From contig NZ_SNAQ03000001.1 of NCBI RefSeq assembly GCF_004375085.3, positions 310,001 through 374,000 of the forward strand: a stretch of 64,000 nt of DNA, read 5' to 3'. The first letter of the stretch is position 1; the number at the start of each line of letters is the position of its first letter. The position numbers were made by a program, and so were the translations under genes. The DNA is from Lewinella sp. W8 (GTDB lineage: Bacteria; Bacteroidota; Bacteroidia; Chitinophagales; Saprospiraceae). Of this stretch, positions 34,258 to 45,608 are shown piece by piece. The notes beneath the pieces are model-generated. The model did not search any database. It was not told the origin of the DNA and saw only the letters and a program-made list of their open reading frames with translations.

Positions 34258-35520
34258 TTACTCGTCTTCGTCGTCCGCGGGAGGCTTCAGGTACACCACC
34301 TCGATGCGGGTGTTGGTTACTTCTACCATACGGAAATGGAACCCCTTGAGTTCAAAGCCCTCGTCCTGCTCCGGTACCCGTTCGGCCTCCGTTACGATGA
34401 AACCGGAAAGAGTATGGTAATCCCCCTCGGGCAGGTTGAGGTCATACTTCTCGTTTAGGTAGCCGATTTCCAGGCGACCACTGAAGAGGTAGCTGCCGTC
34501 GTCCTGGGATTGCTCGATGTATTCGTCCTTGTCGTATTCGTCTTCAATTTCTCCGAAGATTTCTTCGAGCAGATCTTCCATCGTCACCAGGCCGGCAATG
34601 TCCCCAAACTCGTCTACCACGCAGGCAATGCTCAGCTGCTCCTTCACCGATCGGTTCAGTAAATCCGTAACCCGGGCCACTTCGGGGACGAAGGTGAGGT
34701 CGAGAATCATCGACTGGATCGTCTCCGGAAATTCCAGGAGTTGCTGGTGGTGCACGTATCCCAGCACGCCGTCCATGTCTCCGTCTACGATCAGGAGCCG
34801 GCTGAGCCGGGTTTCCCGAAATTTTTCTTCCAGCTCCTCGAGGCTGGCCATGACGTCAATGCTCTGAATTTCCGTACGGGGGACCATGCAATCCCGCACG
34901 CGAACGTCATACAGCTTCAGCGCATTGCCGAAGAGCTTGGTGTCGATGCTGGTTTCTTCGTCCGAGGGGTTGCTTTCGTTGACGAAGTTTTCCAGGTCCA
35001 GCCGCGTCAGTACGGTTTCCAGTTCCTCGCTGGGTTGTTTGAAGAAGAGTCGCAGCAACCAGTCGCTGGTGCCGGTCATCAGACGGCTGGGCAGGTAGAG
35101 CAACCATTGCAGTCCCCGCAGGGGGAGGGCGAAGAAGTAGAGCGCGTCTTCGGCGTAAAGCCGGAAAAGGGTTTTGGGGAGGTACTCGCCGAAGATGAGC
35201 ACAACAATGGTGATGACCAGCGTATTGGCAAGAATCATCACCACCTCATTTTCTACGGGAAGGAAGGGGCTGATGAGGCCCGTCAGTGGGACGGTGACCA
35301 GCGAAGTGAAGGCCACCAGGGCAATGTTGTTGCCCACGAGCATGGTGCTGAGGAAGTCGGCCGGTTGCTCAAACCAGGTGGTCAGGATCCGGCTACGTCG
35401 GTTGCTGCGTTTCTTCATCAACTCCACCCGCAGTTTACTGGCGGAGACGTAGGCAATCTCCGACCCGCTAAACAGGGCCGAAAGCAGCAAGCAACTTACG
35501 ATGACGAGGGCCAGAAGCAT
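34258..35520 (-). CDS. CNNM/CorC-family (hemolysin-like) membrane protein
   Basis: The 420-residue product has the three-part architecture of the family: an N-terminal DUF21/CNNM membrane domain (about 1-190; LLSALFSGSEIAYVSASKLR is its hallmark), a CBS pair (about 205-330; VRDCMVPRTEIQSIDV, VTMEDLLEEIFGEIEDE) and a C-terminal CorC_HlyC domain (about 345-415; EGDYHTLSGFIV). Such proteins are linked to divalent cation transport; the 'hemolysin' name is historical. It lies 28 bp downstream of lptC, so it is probably the last gene of that transcript. In Bacteroidota the relative GldE is similar, but no gld genes are nearby. Confidence 0.93.
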   Translation of the reverse strand: MLLALVIVSCLLLSALFSGSEIAYVSASKLRVELMKKRSNRRSRILTTWFEQPADFLSTMLVGNNIALVAFTSLVTVPLTGLISPFLPVENEVVMILANTLVITIVVLIFGEYLPKTLFRLYAEDALYFFALPLRGLQWLLYLPSRLMTGTSDWLLRLFFKQPSEELETVLTRLDLENFVNESNPSDEETSIDTKLFGNALKLYDVRVRDCMVPRTEIQSIDVMASLEELEEKFRETRLSRLLIVDGDMDGVLGYVHHQQLLEFPETIQSMILDLTFVPEVARVTDLLNRSVKEQLSIACVVDEFGDIAGLVTMEDLLEEIFGEIEDEYDKDEYIEQSQDDGSYLFSGRLEIGYLNEKYDLNLPEGDYHTLSGFIVTEAERVPEQDEGFELKGFHFRMVEVTNTRIEVVYLKPPADDEDE

Positions 35521-35548
35521 ATCCGTTAAAGTAGGACTTTTCGCTTGA

Positions 35549-36103
35549 TTATTCCGGCTTACTGACCGGAATCTTACCGTCTACCTGGAGGACCCGGGCG
35601 TTGGAGAAATCCTGATTGGCCTTCAGCCCATAGCCCGTAATCAGGTAGCCCGGCTGTTCCAGGATCACAAATTTATTGGTGTAAATCTCCTCCGTTTTTT
35701 CGTCCCAGTTCAGCTCCTCGGTCTGCAATCGCTGTTGATCAACGGATTCCCAGACGACGCTGTCCCGAACGGTAAACTGGTTCGTCCGGCGTCGGTAAAC
35801 GCCCCAGTTGGCGATGAGGGTGCTGCTGGTGTCTTCCCGCTCGTCCAGGAAGGTGACGTGTAGACCATCCGGGAATTCCTGCCGCTGGTCGCTGCTTTGC
35901 AGGTGATTCAGCATCCTGGGCGCCCGGACGAGCACCCGCAGTTTTGCGGAGTCACTGTAGAGAATTTCTACCCCTTCGGCAACCTCTACCTGGTCGTCCA
36001 GCCTCGCCTGAAGCCGGGCAACGTCTTCGGGATCATTAATGCAGGAGGCGCACAGCTGCACCGCCATAACGAAAAGGATGGAGAGAGAAAGGTTGCGGAC
36101 CAT
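35549..36103 (-). CDS. lptC: LPS export periplasmic protein LptC
   Basis: The 184-residue product starts with a lipoprotein-like signal (SILFVMAVQLCASC) and shows the LptC beta-jellyroll pattern: EGVEILYSDSAKLRVLVRAP, FPDGLHVTFLDEREDTSSTL, IANWGVYRRRTNQFTVRDSVV and late TNKFVILEQPGYLITGYGLKA. LptC takes lipopolysaccharide from the LptBFG transporter and passes it to LptA across the periplasm. The Bacteroidota form is lipidated rather than membrane-anchored by a helix. Gene order (PpiD, small protein, LptC, CorC-like) agrees with what I recall in relatives. The small membrane-protein gene ends 8 bp upstream. Confidence 0.85.
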   Translation of the reverse strand: MVRNLSLSILFVMAVQLCASCINDPEDVARLQARLDDQVEVAEGVEILYSDSAKLRVLVRAPRMLNHLQSSDQRQEFPDGLHVTFLDEREDTSSTLIANWGVYRRRTNQFTVRDSVVWESVDQQRLQTEELNWDEKTEEIYTNKFVILEQPGYLITGYGLKANQDFSNARVLQVDGKIPVSKPE

Positions 36104-36111
36104 AAAATTCT

Positions 36112-36291
36112 TTAGGCGGTCAGCGTCCGCAGGCCGGCCTCGATCAGGGCACCGTAGCGCTGAGGATCTTCGGGAACGCGGTAGTCGTTGTACTGGTAGA
36201 GGTAAACTACTAGGAATACGAACAACAGGAGGGCGATAGCGGCGCCCATAACAACGTATCCTTTAAAGCCAGCAGATTTGATTTCGGACAT
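36112..36291 (-). CDS. Small single-span membrane protein (59 residues)
   Basis: The frame ATG 36289-36291 to TAA 36112-36114 encodes MSEIKSAGFKGYV, a hydrophobic helix of about 20 residues (VMGAAIALLLFVFLVVYLYQ), then a short tail YNDYRVPEDPQRYGALIEAG. The composition, the clear helix and the 8-bp spacing to lptC make it a real gene. The N-terminal side is short and the tail is polar; topology is uncertain. It starts after the ppiD terminator, so it is probably the first gene of the lptC transcript. I do not recognise a family. A link with LPS export or with folding of envelope proteins is a guess from position. Confidence 0.75.
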   Translation of the reverse strand: MSEIKSAGFKGYVVMGAAIALLLFVFLVVYLYQYNDYRVPEDPQRYGALIEAGLRTLTA

Positions 36292-36388
36292 GGTGACTTA
36301 TTCTATAAGTTTATGTAGTGGGTGAAGGGAGCCAGATGCTGGGGGCAATCGGTGATTGCCGGAAGTCTGATTTCCTTCAATGGGCTGC

Positions 36389-36438
36389 AAAAATACTACG
36401 CGGCGGAGGGAAATCTTCCCTTCCGCCGCGTAGTATTT
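36389..36438 (-). terminator. Intrinsic terminator after ppiD
   Basis: A 17-bp stem (AAATACTACGCGGCGGA with its complement), extended by GGGAA/TTCCC, followed on the minus strand by five T. It separates ppiD from the small membrane protein and lptC. Confidence 0.9.
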
Positions 36439-36457
36439 CCGTAATTTTAGATACCGG

Positions 36458-38593
36458 CTAGCGACATTCCGTGGCCGCACGCTGATCTTCAACGTCTGCG
36501 CCAACGCGCATGGCGGCGATCAGACCGTTAGCGGCCTGAAGGCGAACGGTGGTGTTGAGCTGCTGGCGGGCACCGGGAAGGTTACCGCTGTTGGCCTCGG
36601 GAGCATCGGTAAGCGCCTTGATGACGTAAACCCCCGTCTCGCCAATGATGGGAGCACTCATTTGTCCCGTGGGAAGGTTGGCGGCAGCAGCAACCAGCTT
36701 CGGCTCACGGCCCAGACCATTAGGCAGGCTGGACATGGTGGGGTTAACGTTATTGACCGTGTCTACCGTAGCGCCGTACTGACTGGCCAGGGCCGTCAGG
36801 TCCTTACCGGCAAGCTGTGGGGCGAGGGTCTCACCCTTGGCGCGATTGCGTACGATGGGCAGCACGGATTCCCGTACGGCGTCTACGGGAGCCATGCCGG
36901 CGGGGATCACGTCTTCCAGACCAACCAGCACGTAGTTGTTCTCGTAGAAGAGCTGAGGATCGGTAAAGGTGTACACGATACCGCTTACGTCACCGGGGTC
37001 GGCGCTGAAGGCCCAGCACATCATGTCGCGTACTTCCTGACCGGAACCAAGGCCGGCGAGGGCATAGTTGCTGATGGCCAGCGGGCCGGTGTTAGCCACT
37101 TCCATACCCGCCGCTTCGGCGGCGGTTTTGAGCTCTTCGAGGGAACCCTTGCCGTTGAGGAACTGCTGGGCTTCACTCAGTACGGCATCCTCCGTTTCGT
37201 TGGAGGGCAGAATGGACTCAACGGCGTAGGCCACCTTAGCCCGGGGACTGGTGCTCTGGCTGCGGCTCATGACCTCCACCAGGTGCACACCATACTGGGT
37301 TCTTACTTTGTAAAGACGACCGACGGTGCCGGTCTGGAAGAGTACCTTGTCGAAGGGACGGACGAATTGTCCGGGAGTCACGCGTTCGTAAACACCGCCG
37401 TTGCTGGCGCTGCCGGGATCCTGGCTGAACTCTTCGGCGAGGGCGGCGAATTTGCCGCGGTTAGCGTTGAGTACGGTCATGAGGCTGTCCACCATGCGGT
37501 CGGCTTCCTCGAACTGGGCGGGAGTCGTTGCGTTGCGCAGGATGTGACGGGTCCGGGCACTGTCGGCCATTACCTTACGGTCTACCAGTTTGACCAGCTT
37601 CATGGCGTTACCTTCCACGTAAGGGCCATAAATTTCCCCGACGTTCATGTCTTCCAGCACCACGTCGGCAATGACGGGGCTGAGCGCGGTTTCCGCGTAG
37701 AACACGCCGGCGTAGCTGCCGTTGTTGGCCAGGGCAAAAAGGCTGTCGTTCGTTTCAGACTTCCACTCCTCTGCGATCTCGTTCAGCTGGGTGCGCAGCG
37801 CGGCAGAGTCCGCCTCGGTGGGGACTACGTTAAACGTAACGTAGTTCAGTGAACGGCTTTCTTCGGGGTTGAGGAAGAGGCTACGATTTTCTTCCATGTA
37901 GGCCTGGATGGCATCGTCACCTACCTCAACGGCGTCGTCCTGCACTTCGTCAAAGGGAACTTTGACGACGGCAATCTTGCGGCCGCTGATTTGCTGGTTG
38001 GCGAAATCCTGGGCCTGCCAGCTGGGAGCGTACATGGCCTTGGAAACCATGGCGCTCATCTTTTCCTGGAGCCGCTGGGCGGTGATTTCCCGGCGCTGGT
38101 ACTTCCAGATGGAACGGAAGTTGGGGCTGAGCTTACGGTCCGTGATGCCCTGGTCAATGTCCCCGCGGTCCAGGTACCCCTGTACTTCGGTGAGGAACTG
38201 GCGGTTCAGCTGGCCGGTCTGAGGGTCGGAAAAGTTCCGGCGGATCACCGGGCTGGGGTTGGGGCCAAATTCCAGATCCGTCAGTTCCTGCTCACTCACG
38301 GTCAGGCCCATATCGGCGGCCTCCTGGGTTACGAGACCTTCGTTGACGTAGAATTGCCAGAGGTTGTCCCGGTTCTGGTAGGCGTCGCCGCCACTGTAGA
38401 CGGAACTCAGGGTGCGCTCGAATTCGGCGCGGTCAATTTCCATTTCACCAATCCGGCCCATAGCGTTTTCTACGGGGCCAATGGGGCCGTTGGCGCCACT
38501 GGTCATCTCCGAGAGAACGAAAAGGGCGATACCACCTCCGATGAAGAGGAGGACGATGAGAGGATTCTTTCTAATTTTCCCAATCAGTGCCAT
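36458..38593 (-). CDS. ppiD: PpiD/SurA-type peptidylprolyl isomerase
   Basis: The 711-residue periplasmic chaperone is anchored by one N-terminal helix (LIVLLFIGGGIALFVLS, about 12-29). A SurA_N-like chaperone region follows (RIGEMEIDRAEFERTLSSVY), and near residue 350 a parvulin PPIase domain with RHILRNATTPAQFEEAD and FSQDPGSASNGGVYERV..GQFVRPFDKVLF. A second, parvulin-like C-terminal part ends in ADVEDQRAATECR. It folds outer-membrane and secreted proteins after translocation. A good terminator follows. Upstream, TATCTTCG near 38730 is an imperfect promoter, with a long leader containing a CCCGAAC/GTTCGGG hairpin (38617-38635). Confidence 0.92.
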   Translation of the reverse strand: MALIGKIRKNPLIVLLFIGGGIALFVLSEMTSGANGPIGPVENAMGRIGEMEIDRAEFERTLSSVYSGGDAYQNRDNLWQFYVNEGLVTQEAADMGLTVSEQELTDLEFGPNPSPVIRRNFSDPQTGQLNRQFLTEVQGYLDRGDIDQGITDRKLSPNFRSIWKYQRREITAQRLQEKMSAMVSKAMYAPSWQAQDFANQQISGRKIAVVKVPFDEVQDDAVEVGDDAIQAYMEENRSLFLNPEESRSLNYVTFNVVPTEADSAALRTQLNEIAEEWKSETNDSLFALANNGSYAGVFYAETALSPVIADVVLEDMNVGEIYGPYVEGNAMKLVKLVDRKVMADSARTRHILRNATTPAQFEEADRMVDSLMTVLNANRGKFAALAEEFSQDPGSASNGGVYERVTPGQFVRPFDKVLFQTGTVGRLYKVRTQYGVHLVEVMSRSQSTSPRAKVAYAVESILPSNETEDAVLSEAQQFLNGKGSLEELKTAAEAAGMEVANTGPLAISNYALAGLGSGQEVRDMMCWAFSADPGDVSGIVYTFTDPQLFYENNYVLVGLEDVIPAGMAPVDAVRESVLPIVRNRAKGETLAPQLAGKDLTALASQYGATVDTVNNVNPTMSSLPNGLGREPKLVAAAANLPTGQMSAPIIGETGVYVIKALTDAPEANSGNLPGARQQLNTTVRLQAANGLIAAMRVGADVEDQRAATECR

Positions 38594-38947
38594 ATTGCAA
38601 TCTTGCTTTAGCGGTGCCCGAACCAGGAGTTCGGGACTTGTTCATGGTAGTTCTTGTTGGTAGTCAACCTCCCAAAAAAATGGCCGGACCGTCGCGTTTG
38701 AGGTCCCGGCCGGGCTTGGAAGGGGACGCGAAGATACGATAAATTGAAATAGGTGGTAGAACTGGAGGTTATTAATGATTCTTCGGGGAGTGTCAGATGA
38801 CCGGAAATGTTCCGTTGTGCGCTGTTTTTGGGTGATCCGCGCCACCTTTTGCCACCGGGACCCAATCCTGTTCGCGACACCTCGGTTTTTTGAGGAGGCT
38901 CTTAATTTTCGCAAACTGAATAGTCTACGTCTGACGAATAGCATTTT
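38594..38947. other. 354-bp intergenic region
   Basis: It lies between divergent genes. Apart from the hairpin at 38617-38635 and an imperfect -7 element for ppiD near 38730, I see no feature and no convincing small gene. Confidence 0.5.
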
Positions 38948-39973
38948 TTGCAAGTAAATAATTTTACCGTCCTACTTACATTTACGACTACTAATCCAAG
39001 CTTTGCTTTGATCCTCGCTGGTGTTGACATTCTGGTTAAGTTGGACAAGGAGGAACCCTACCGGATCGGAGAGCGCGTTTCCGGCCGGGTGATTATTGTC
39101 AGCAACCGGGAATTTGGCTTTTACGGTCTGCAGGCCCACCTCCACTGGCGGGTGAAGTCCGGGGCCTTTACGCACCGGGAAGAAATCTGGACGATCCAAC
39201 TGGCCAAACGAACTACCGTGGAGGCCTATGGCCAGCAGGAATTCAAGTTTTCCTTCCCGGAGCCCGTAGACCGGAGCACCTTCGTGGCCCAGCAACTCGA
39301 CGCCCGGTTCATGGTGGTAGCGCGGATTACGCCCATTCGAAGCAGCATCACCAAGGTAAGCGGAGATAAGATTCACCTTTTCAGCCGCAGTTATGTGGAA
39401 GGAACGGCGGCCATCAACGTATTGCCGACCCGTTTTACCTACCGGGTTGCCCCCCAGAATTTATACACTAGCGGCGTGGACCTCTGGTGGTTGGGCTCGG
39501 CCGGTGGCTGGCTGGCCACCACGCTCCTCGGCGCCACCGTCCCCATCGTGGCGGCCCTCGGTGCACTGACCATTACCACGATGATCTACACCAACCGCCT
39601 GCATTACCTGCAGGAAACGCCGATGCGCGTACTGGAGGGGGGAGATAACGGAATGCGGATTCTCCTGTTTACCTCCTCTGACGCCCGGGTGCTGGACGGA
39701 CGGCTGCACTACCAAATCCGCGACGTCCGACTGGACCGGGAAGAGCAGAAGCAGGTGGGTTTAGCACCCCTGATCCAGGTTGGAGGCCGCATTCGGGATT
39801 TCGGCCGCATGACGAGTGAGGGGTTCGAGGTAGTCTTGCCCTGGATCACCCGGCCCCTTCCGCCCGCCAACCGCATCGGGGCTTCCCACTACCGCTGGGA
39901 GCTGGTGCTTCGCCCACCGGATAACATCCATATGCTGAGTAAAACCTGGGGCTTGTCCGTTCGTCAATTGTAA
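38948..39973 (+). CDS. Arrestin-like hypothetical protein with two membrane helices
   Basis: The product has up to 341 residues. The N-terminal third (LDKEEPYRIGERVSGRVIIV, YGLQAHLHWRVKSGAFTH, EFKFSFPEPVD) has the beta-sandwich pattern of arrestin/Spo0M-type domains (inference). Around residues 175-215 are two hydrophobic stretches (WWLGSAGGWLATTLLGATVP, VAALGALTITTMIY). The frame has no ATG in its first 120 codons; the best starts are TTG at 38948 or TTG at 39008. The codon pattern and length make it a real gene, so either a rare start is used or an upstream frameshift exists. A MITE-like element lies 15 bp after the stop. Function unknown. Confidence 0.7.
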   Translation: MQVNNFTVLLTFTTTNPSFALILAGVDILVKLDKEEPYRIGERVSGRVIIVSNREFGFYGLQAHLHWRVKSGAFTHREEIWTIQLAKRTTVEAYGQQEFKFSFPEPVDRSTFVAQQLDARFMVVARITPIRSSITKVSGDKIHLFSRSYVEGTAAINVLPTRFTYRVAPQNLYTSGVDLWWLGSAGGWLATTLLGATVPIVAALGALTITTMIYTNRLHYLQETPMRVLEGGDNGMRILLFTSSDARVLDGRLHYQIRDVRLDREEQKQVGLAPLIQVGGRIRDFGRMTSEGFEVVLPWITRPLPPANRIGASHYRWELVLRPPDNIHMLSKTWGLSVRQL

Positions 39974-39988
39974 TGGGCTGGTGAGGAC

Positions 39989-40155
39989 TTAGAGCTTGTT
40001 TGGATTTTGGTCGTCTGGCCGAATTTGAGAATTTTTTGGTGGTAGCAAGGCGGGAGAATCGGAGTATAGCAGCGCTAAATGAGGATTTTCCCAACGAAGC
40101 TAGCGCCAAAAAAGGCCAAATGGAGGTCGATTATTAAAGTGCAAACAAGCTCTTA
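39989..40155. mobile_element. MITE-like element with 11-bp terminal inverted repeats, TTA flanks
   Basis: GAGCTTGTTTG (39992-40002) is mirrored by CAAACAAGCTC (40142-40152), and both ends are flanked by TTA. No coding capacity. The interior is more AT-rich than nearby genes. The ends recur at 473-518 and 62700-62740. The TIR start and a 3-bp TNA target are what I recall for IS5-family (IS1031-like) elements, so a non-autonomous derivative is likely; no transposase is in the window. Confidence 0.7.
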
Positions 40156-40321
40156 ACGGTTCTCTTCGGGAACATTCATCGGTAATCGTGATCTTCCTGG
40201 TTTAATCCTTGTTTCTTTCATTAAGGAGTCCGGAAAGGGCAATTTCCGGTTTTAGTAAACCATCGTGTGAAAGGAGGAGCCGCCGAATGCCGCCCCAAAT
40301 ACGCTCAAAAAACACATCCCC

Positions 40322-40687
40322 ATGACCGACGAAAACCGCATCACCCTGCGCCCCCGGCTGAACCTGGCACCTGCGTCCACGCCCGAAGAAAATTTTCAAA
40401 ACGACACCCTGCGCCCCATCCTTAAAATGCAGCACGACCTGCTGGTGGCCGCCTTTGAGCTTTACCTGGAAAAGCGCAAGGTCCGGTTGCAGCAACTGCC
40501 GGCCAGGGATCGATTCGCTAAGGTAAAGGAGCTGGTCACCCGGGATAATCGACTCCGGGGACTGTTGTTTGGCATGACGGTCGGTCACTTCACCGTCGCG
40601 GAAATGGAATATTACCGGAATAATGACGGAGCGGTAAATCGACGATTGACGAATCTGCTGACCGAACGACTGAACGGCAGTCAGTAA
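40322..40687 (+). CDS. Conserved hypothetical protein (121 residues)
   Basis: A small, basic, soluble protein, mainly helical. It begins TDENRITLRPRLNLAP and continues with FQNDTLRPILKMQHDLLVAA and VRLQQLPARDRFAKVKELVT, LRGLLFGMTVGHFTVAEMEY. The 'FQN.TLRPILK.QH.LL' pattern is familiar from Bacteroidota proteins sometimes mislabelled glyoxalase, but no VOC fold is visible. No signal peptide. The next gene starts 41 bp downstream. Function unknown. Confidence 0.8.
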   Translation: MTDENRITLRPRLNLAPASTPEENFQNDTLRPILKMQHDLLVAAFELYLEKRKVRLQQLPARDRFAKVKELVTRDNRLRGLLFGMTVGHFTVAEMEYYRNNDGAVNRRLTNLLTERLNGSQ

Positions 40688-40728
40688 CTACCGCGTACGA
40701 ATTTTCCCCGCCGTTCGTTCAAACGAAT

Positions 40729-41283
40729 ATGAAGTCCTTCCTTACCCTTTTTCTGTTGCTGACTACGCTGGCGGTGTGGGGGCAGCTTCCCACGAGTCCG
40801 GAATTGACCACCTTTCTGGACAGCCTGGACGTGCGCCTGTACCAGCCTTTTGACGTGGCCTACAAGGCCCAGGCACCCACCGATAATGACTACCTGGAGG
40901 ACCACGCGCGCTTCTATTCCCGGGAGGAAAAACTGGAGATCCGGCTGCATTTTCGGGCCGAAGATGCCCGGGATCCTTATTACGGGATGCCGCACCTGCG
41001 GGCGGGTCACCTGGTGATGAACCTGGGGAGTAACGACGAGGATGCCGTTACCTCCGTCCACAGCTTCGGGGAGGAGGAAATGATGGTGTTCAACGCCGAC
41101 TGGGCACGGCTGTTTACCTTCCGGCCCAAGCGGAGCTACAGTGAACGATCGCAGGCACAGCTGATCGCCCTGTATCGGGAAGGCCGGGGGATGGTGTACC
41201 TGGTTTTACTTTTCGATCGGCCACCCGGAAACCTGGAAGACCGGCAACTCCTGCTCGGGTTCCGGGCGGAGGACGAGGGATAA
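40729..41283 (+). CDS. Secreted hypothetical protein (184 residues)
   Basis: The signal peptide is LTLFLLLTTLAVWGQ. The mature protein is acidic with mixed alpha/beta pattern (EEKLEIRLHFRAEDARDPYY, VMNLGSNDEDAVTSVHSFGE, GRGMVYLVLLFDRPPG). I recognise no domain. It follows the 121-residue gene by 41 bp on the same strand and precedes the DUF4231 gene by 99 bp, so the three may form a loose cluster. Periplasmic or secreted location is the only claim the sequence supports. Confidence 0.75.
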   Translation: MKSFLTLFLLLTTLAVWGQLPTSPELTTFLDSLDVRLYQPFDVAYKAQAPTDNDYLEDHARFYSREEKLEIRLHFRAEDARDPYYGMPHLRAGHLVMNLGSNDEDAVTSVHSFGEEEMMVFNADWARLFTFRPKRSYSERSQAQLIALYREGRGMVYLVLLFDRPPGNLEDRQLLLGFRAEDEG

Positions 41284-41382
41284 TCAGATTTTCGGCTTAC
41301 TTTGATGGGGAATTACCGGGCAGCTGGCTCCACCGTAGTCCTGCATGGCCGGTCTGTTTTGTCATTCACCACACACCCATCT

Positions 41383-41814
41383 ATGCTCACCGCCGCCGAA
41401 TACATCGACCAGCGCCTGGAGAACCAGCGCAAATACCACAGCAAACGCAGTGGGGCGTCTCAGTATCGCTACCGTCTGTACCGCATCATCATCATCATTC
41501 TTTCGGCCGTCGTTACGTTGGTGTCCGGCTGGATGAAGGACTACGATTGGCTCGCCTACGTATCCGGGGCCTGCGGTGCGTTGATCGCCATTTTTGAAGG
41601 GATCCTGGGACTGTATGACTACCACAATAATTGGGTAGAATCCCGTGCGGCTTCCGAAGGGTTGAAGCGCGAACGTTTCCTTTTTGAAACGGGGTCGGGC
41701 CCTTACGACGGCTTGGCCGAAAAGGAAAGTTTCCACCTCCTCGTCAAGCGGACCGAGGACCTGCTGGGGGGCGAAGTCAAAAAATGGGCGGAAGACGAGG
41801 CGGCCTCCGCCTAA
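41383..41814 (+). CDS. DUF4231-type two-helix membrane protein (SLATT-like)
   Basis: The 143-residue product begins TAAEYIDQRLENQRKYHSKR, then has two close membrane helices (YRIIIIILSAVVTLVSGWM and WLAYVSGACGALIAIFEGIL), followed by LYDYHNNWVESRAASEGLKR and a charged tail. This RL..Q..Y...-TM-TM-Y..NW...R..SE.LK.E pattern fits DUF4231, a member of the SLATT set of two-helix proteins that in other settings act as membrane effectors next to nucleotide-signalling enzymes. No such enzyme is near, so a solitary housekeeping role is equally possible. Start at 41383 is the ATG that opens the conserved part. Confidence 0.75.
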   Translation: MLTAAEYIDQRLENQRKYHSKRSGASQYRYRLYRIIIIILSAVVTLVSGWMKDYDWLAYVSGACGALIAIFEGILGLYDYHNNWVESRAASEGLKRERFLFETGSGPYDGLAEKESFHLLVKRTEDLLGGEVKKWAEDEAASA

Positions 41815-41966
41815 AGCGTCAACCAAACGCCCATCAAATCGTTGTTAGAACTTCTCGCCAACGGAGCATTCCGTTAGGTAATCTGGTTGTGCCGGAACGG
41901 GAGACTTCCAAGTTTCATTTTTCGGTCACGGAAGCGGAGGAAAGCTTCTGCCAAGCACCGACCGAT

Positions 41967-41974
41967 TATCTTTG
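41967..41974 (+). promoter_or_regulatory. -7 promoter element (TATCTTTG) for gcvP
   Basis: Exact TAnnTTTG, 40 bp before the gcvP ATG; predicts a leader of about 33 nt, which leaves no room for a glycine riboswitch. Confidence 0.6.
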
Positions 41975-42013
41975 TCGCGACAATTGATCCCCTAGCCTTC
42001 CAAAGTAGCTTTC

Positions 42014-44911
<2,898 letters not shown>

Positions 44912-44932
44912 GGGAGATCTCCCTTCACCGGG

Positions 44933-44974
44933 CCGGCGTCATTGAATAATTCAATGACGCCGGTTTCTTTTTTG
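44933..44974 (+). terminator. Intrinsic terminator after gcvP
   Basis: CCGGCGTCATTGAAT and its complement form a 15-bp stem over a minimal loop, followed by TTTCTTTTTT. Confidence 0.93.
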
Positions 44975-45041
44975 GTACCGGGCAATCGTCAGAATCTTGA
45001 CCTACAGTCAACCCAATCCTGCTTCCGGGCCTTTACTCCAC

Positions 45042-45590
45042 ATGCGTTATTTCTCTTTTCTATTGCCCCTGGGGCTGTTGCTTACCGGCTGTGAACCGAC
45101 TCCGGACGCCGACGCCCCGGCCATGCCACCCGCCTTTTTTGATCTGGGGGGCTACATGCAGGGACAGATCGACAGCCTGGCCAATAATTCCGTCCTGGTT
45201 GAAAAGACCATCGAACTTAACGGAACGGTAGAGTCCCATGAGATGGCGGACATCAACTTTGCCAACGACCTGAGGGTATTTCGGGAGGCCGACATCAATA
45301 AACCGGCCTGGATTGAAAAATACGCAGCAGACACCCAGCGGCTTTCGGGAAGCCACCTGATCATTAGGTACACGGCACTGGATAGTAGTCTGCAAACCCG
45401 GTCGCTGCTCGTCGATCAGGATCGGGGGCAGGTCCGTCGGGTGGAAATCGTGCGACGGACGGGAACGGTATTATCTGACGGACGCCATGAACTCTGGTAC
45501 GAAGCCGCTAAAGGATACTCCGTCCGTACGGTCCAGGAAAACCGATTTGGGGACGACGTTGACGCCTCCATTGAAGTTCGCTGGAAGTAA
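45042..45590 (+). CDS. Hypothetical lipoprotein (182 residues)
   Basis: The signal FSFLLPLGLLLTGCEP carries a lipobox Cys near residue 16, so it is an envelope lipoprotein; the start at 45042 is set by this. The mature part (FFDLGGYMQGQIDSLANNSV, TVESHEMADINFANDLRVFR, HLIIRYTALDSSLQTRSLLV) suggests a beta-rich fold with a helical hairpin, but no family is recognised. It stands alone between the gcvP terminator and the minus-strand small RNA candidate. Confidence 0.75.
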   Translation: MRYFSFLLPLGLLLTGCEPTPDADAPAMPPAFFDLGGYMQGQIDSLANNSVLVEKTIELNGTVESHEMADINFANDLRVFREADINKPAWIEKYAADTQRLSGSHLIIRYTALDSSLQTRSLLVDQDRGQVRRVEIVRRTGTVLSDGRHELWYEAAKGYSVRTVQENRFGDDVDASIEVRWK

Positions 45591-45608
45591 GTCAGGTGGG
45601 GCAGGGAC

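Noticed and set aside
38775-38957. 60-codon frame between ppiD and the arrestin-like gene
   Set aside because: No signal, membrane or domain pattern and an implausible composition; left as non-coding.
41815-42013. Glycine riboswitch before gcvP
   Set aside because: The predicted transcript start leaves only about 33 nt of leader, too short; no aptamer-like pairing seen beyond a 6-bp hairpin further up.
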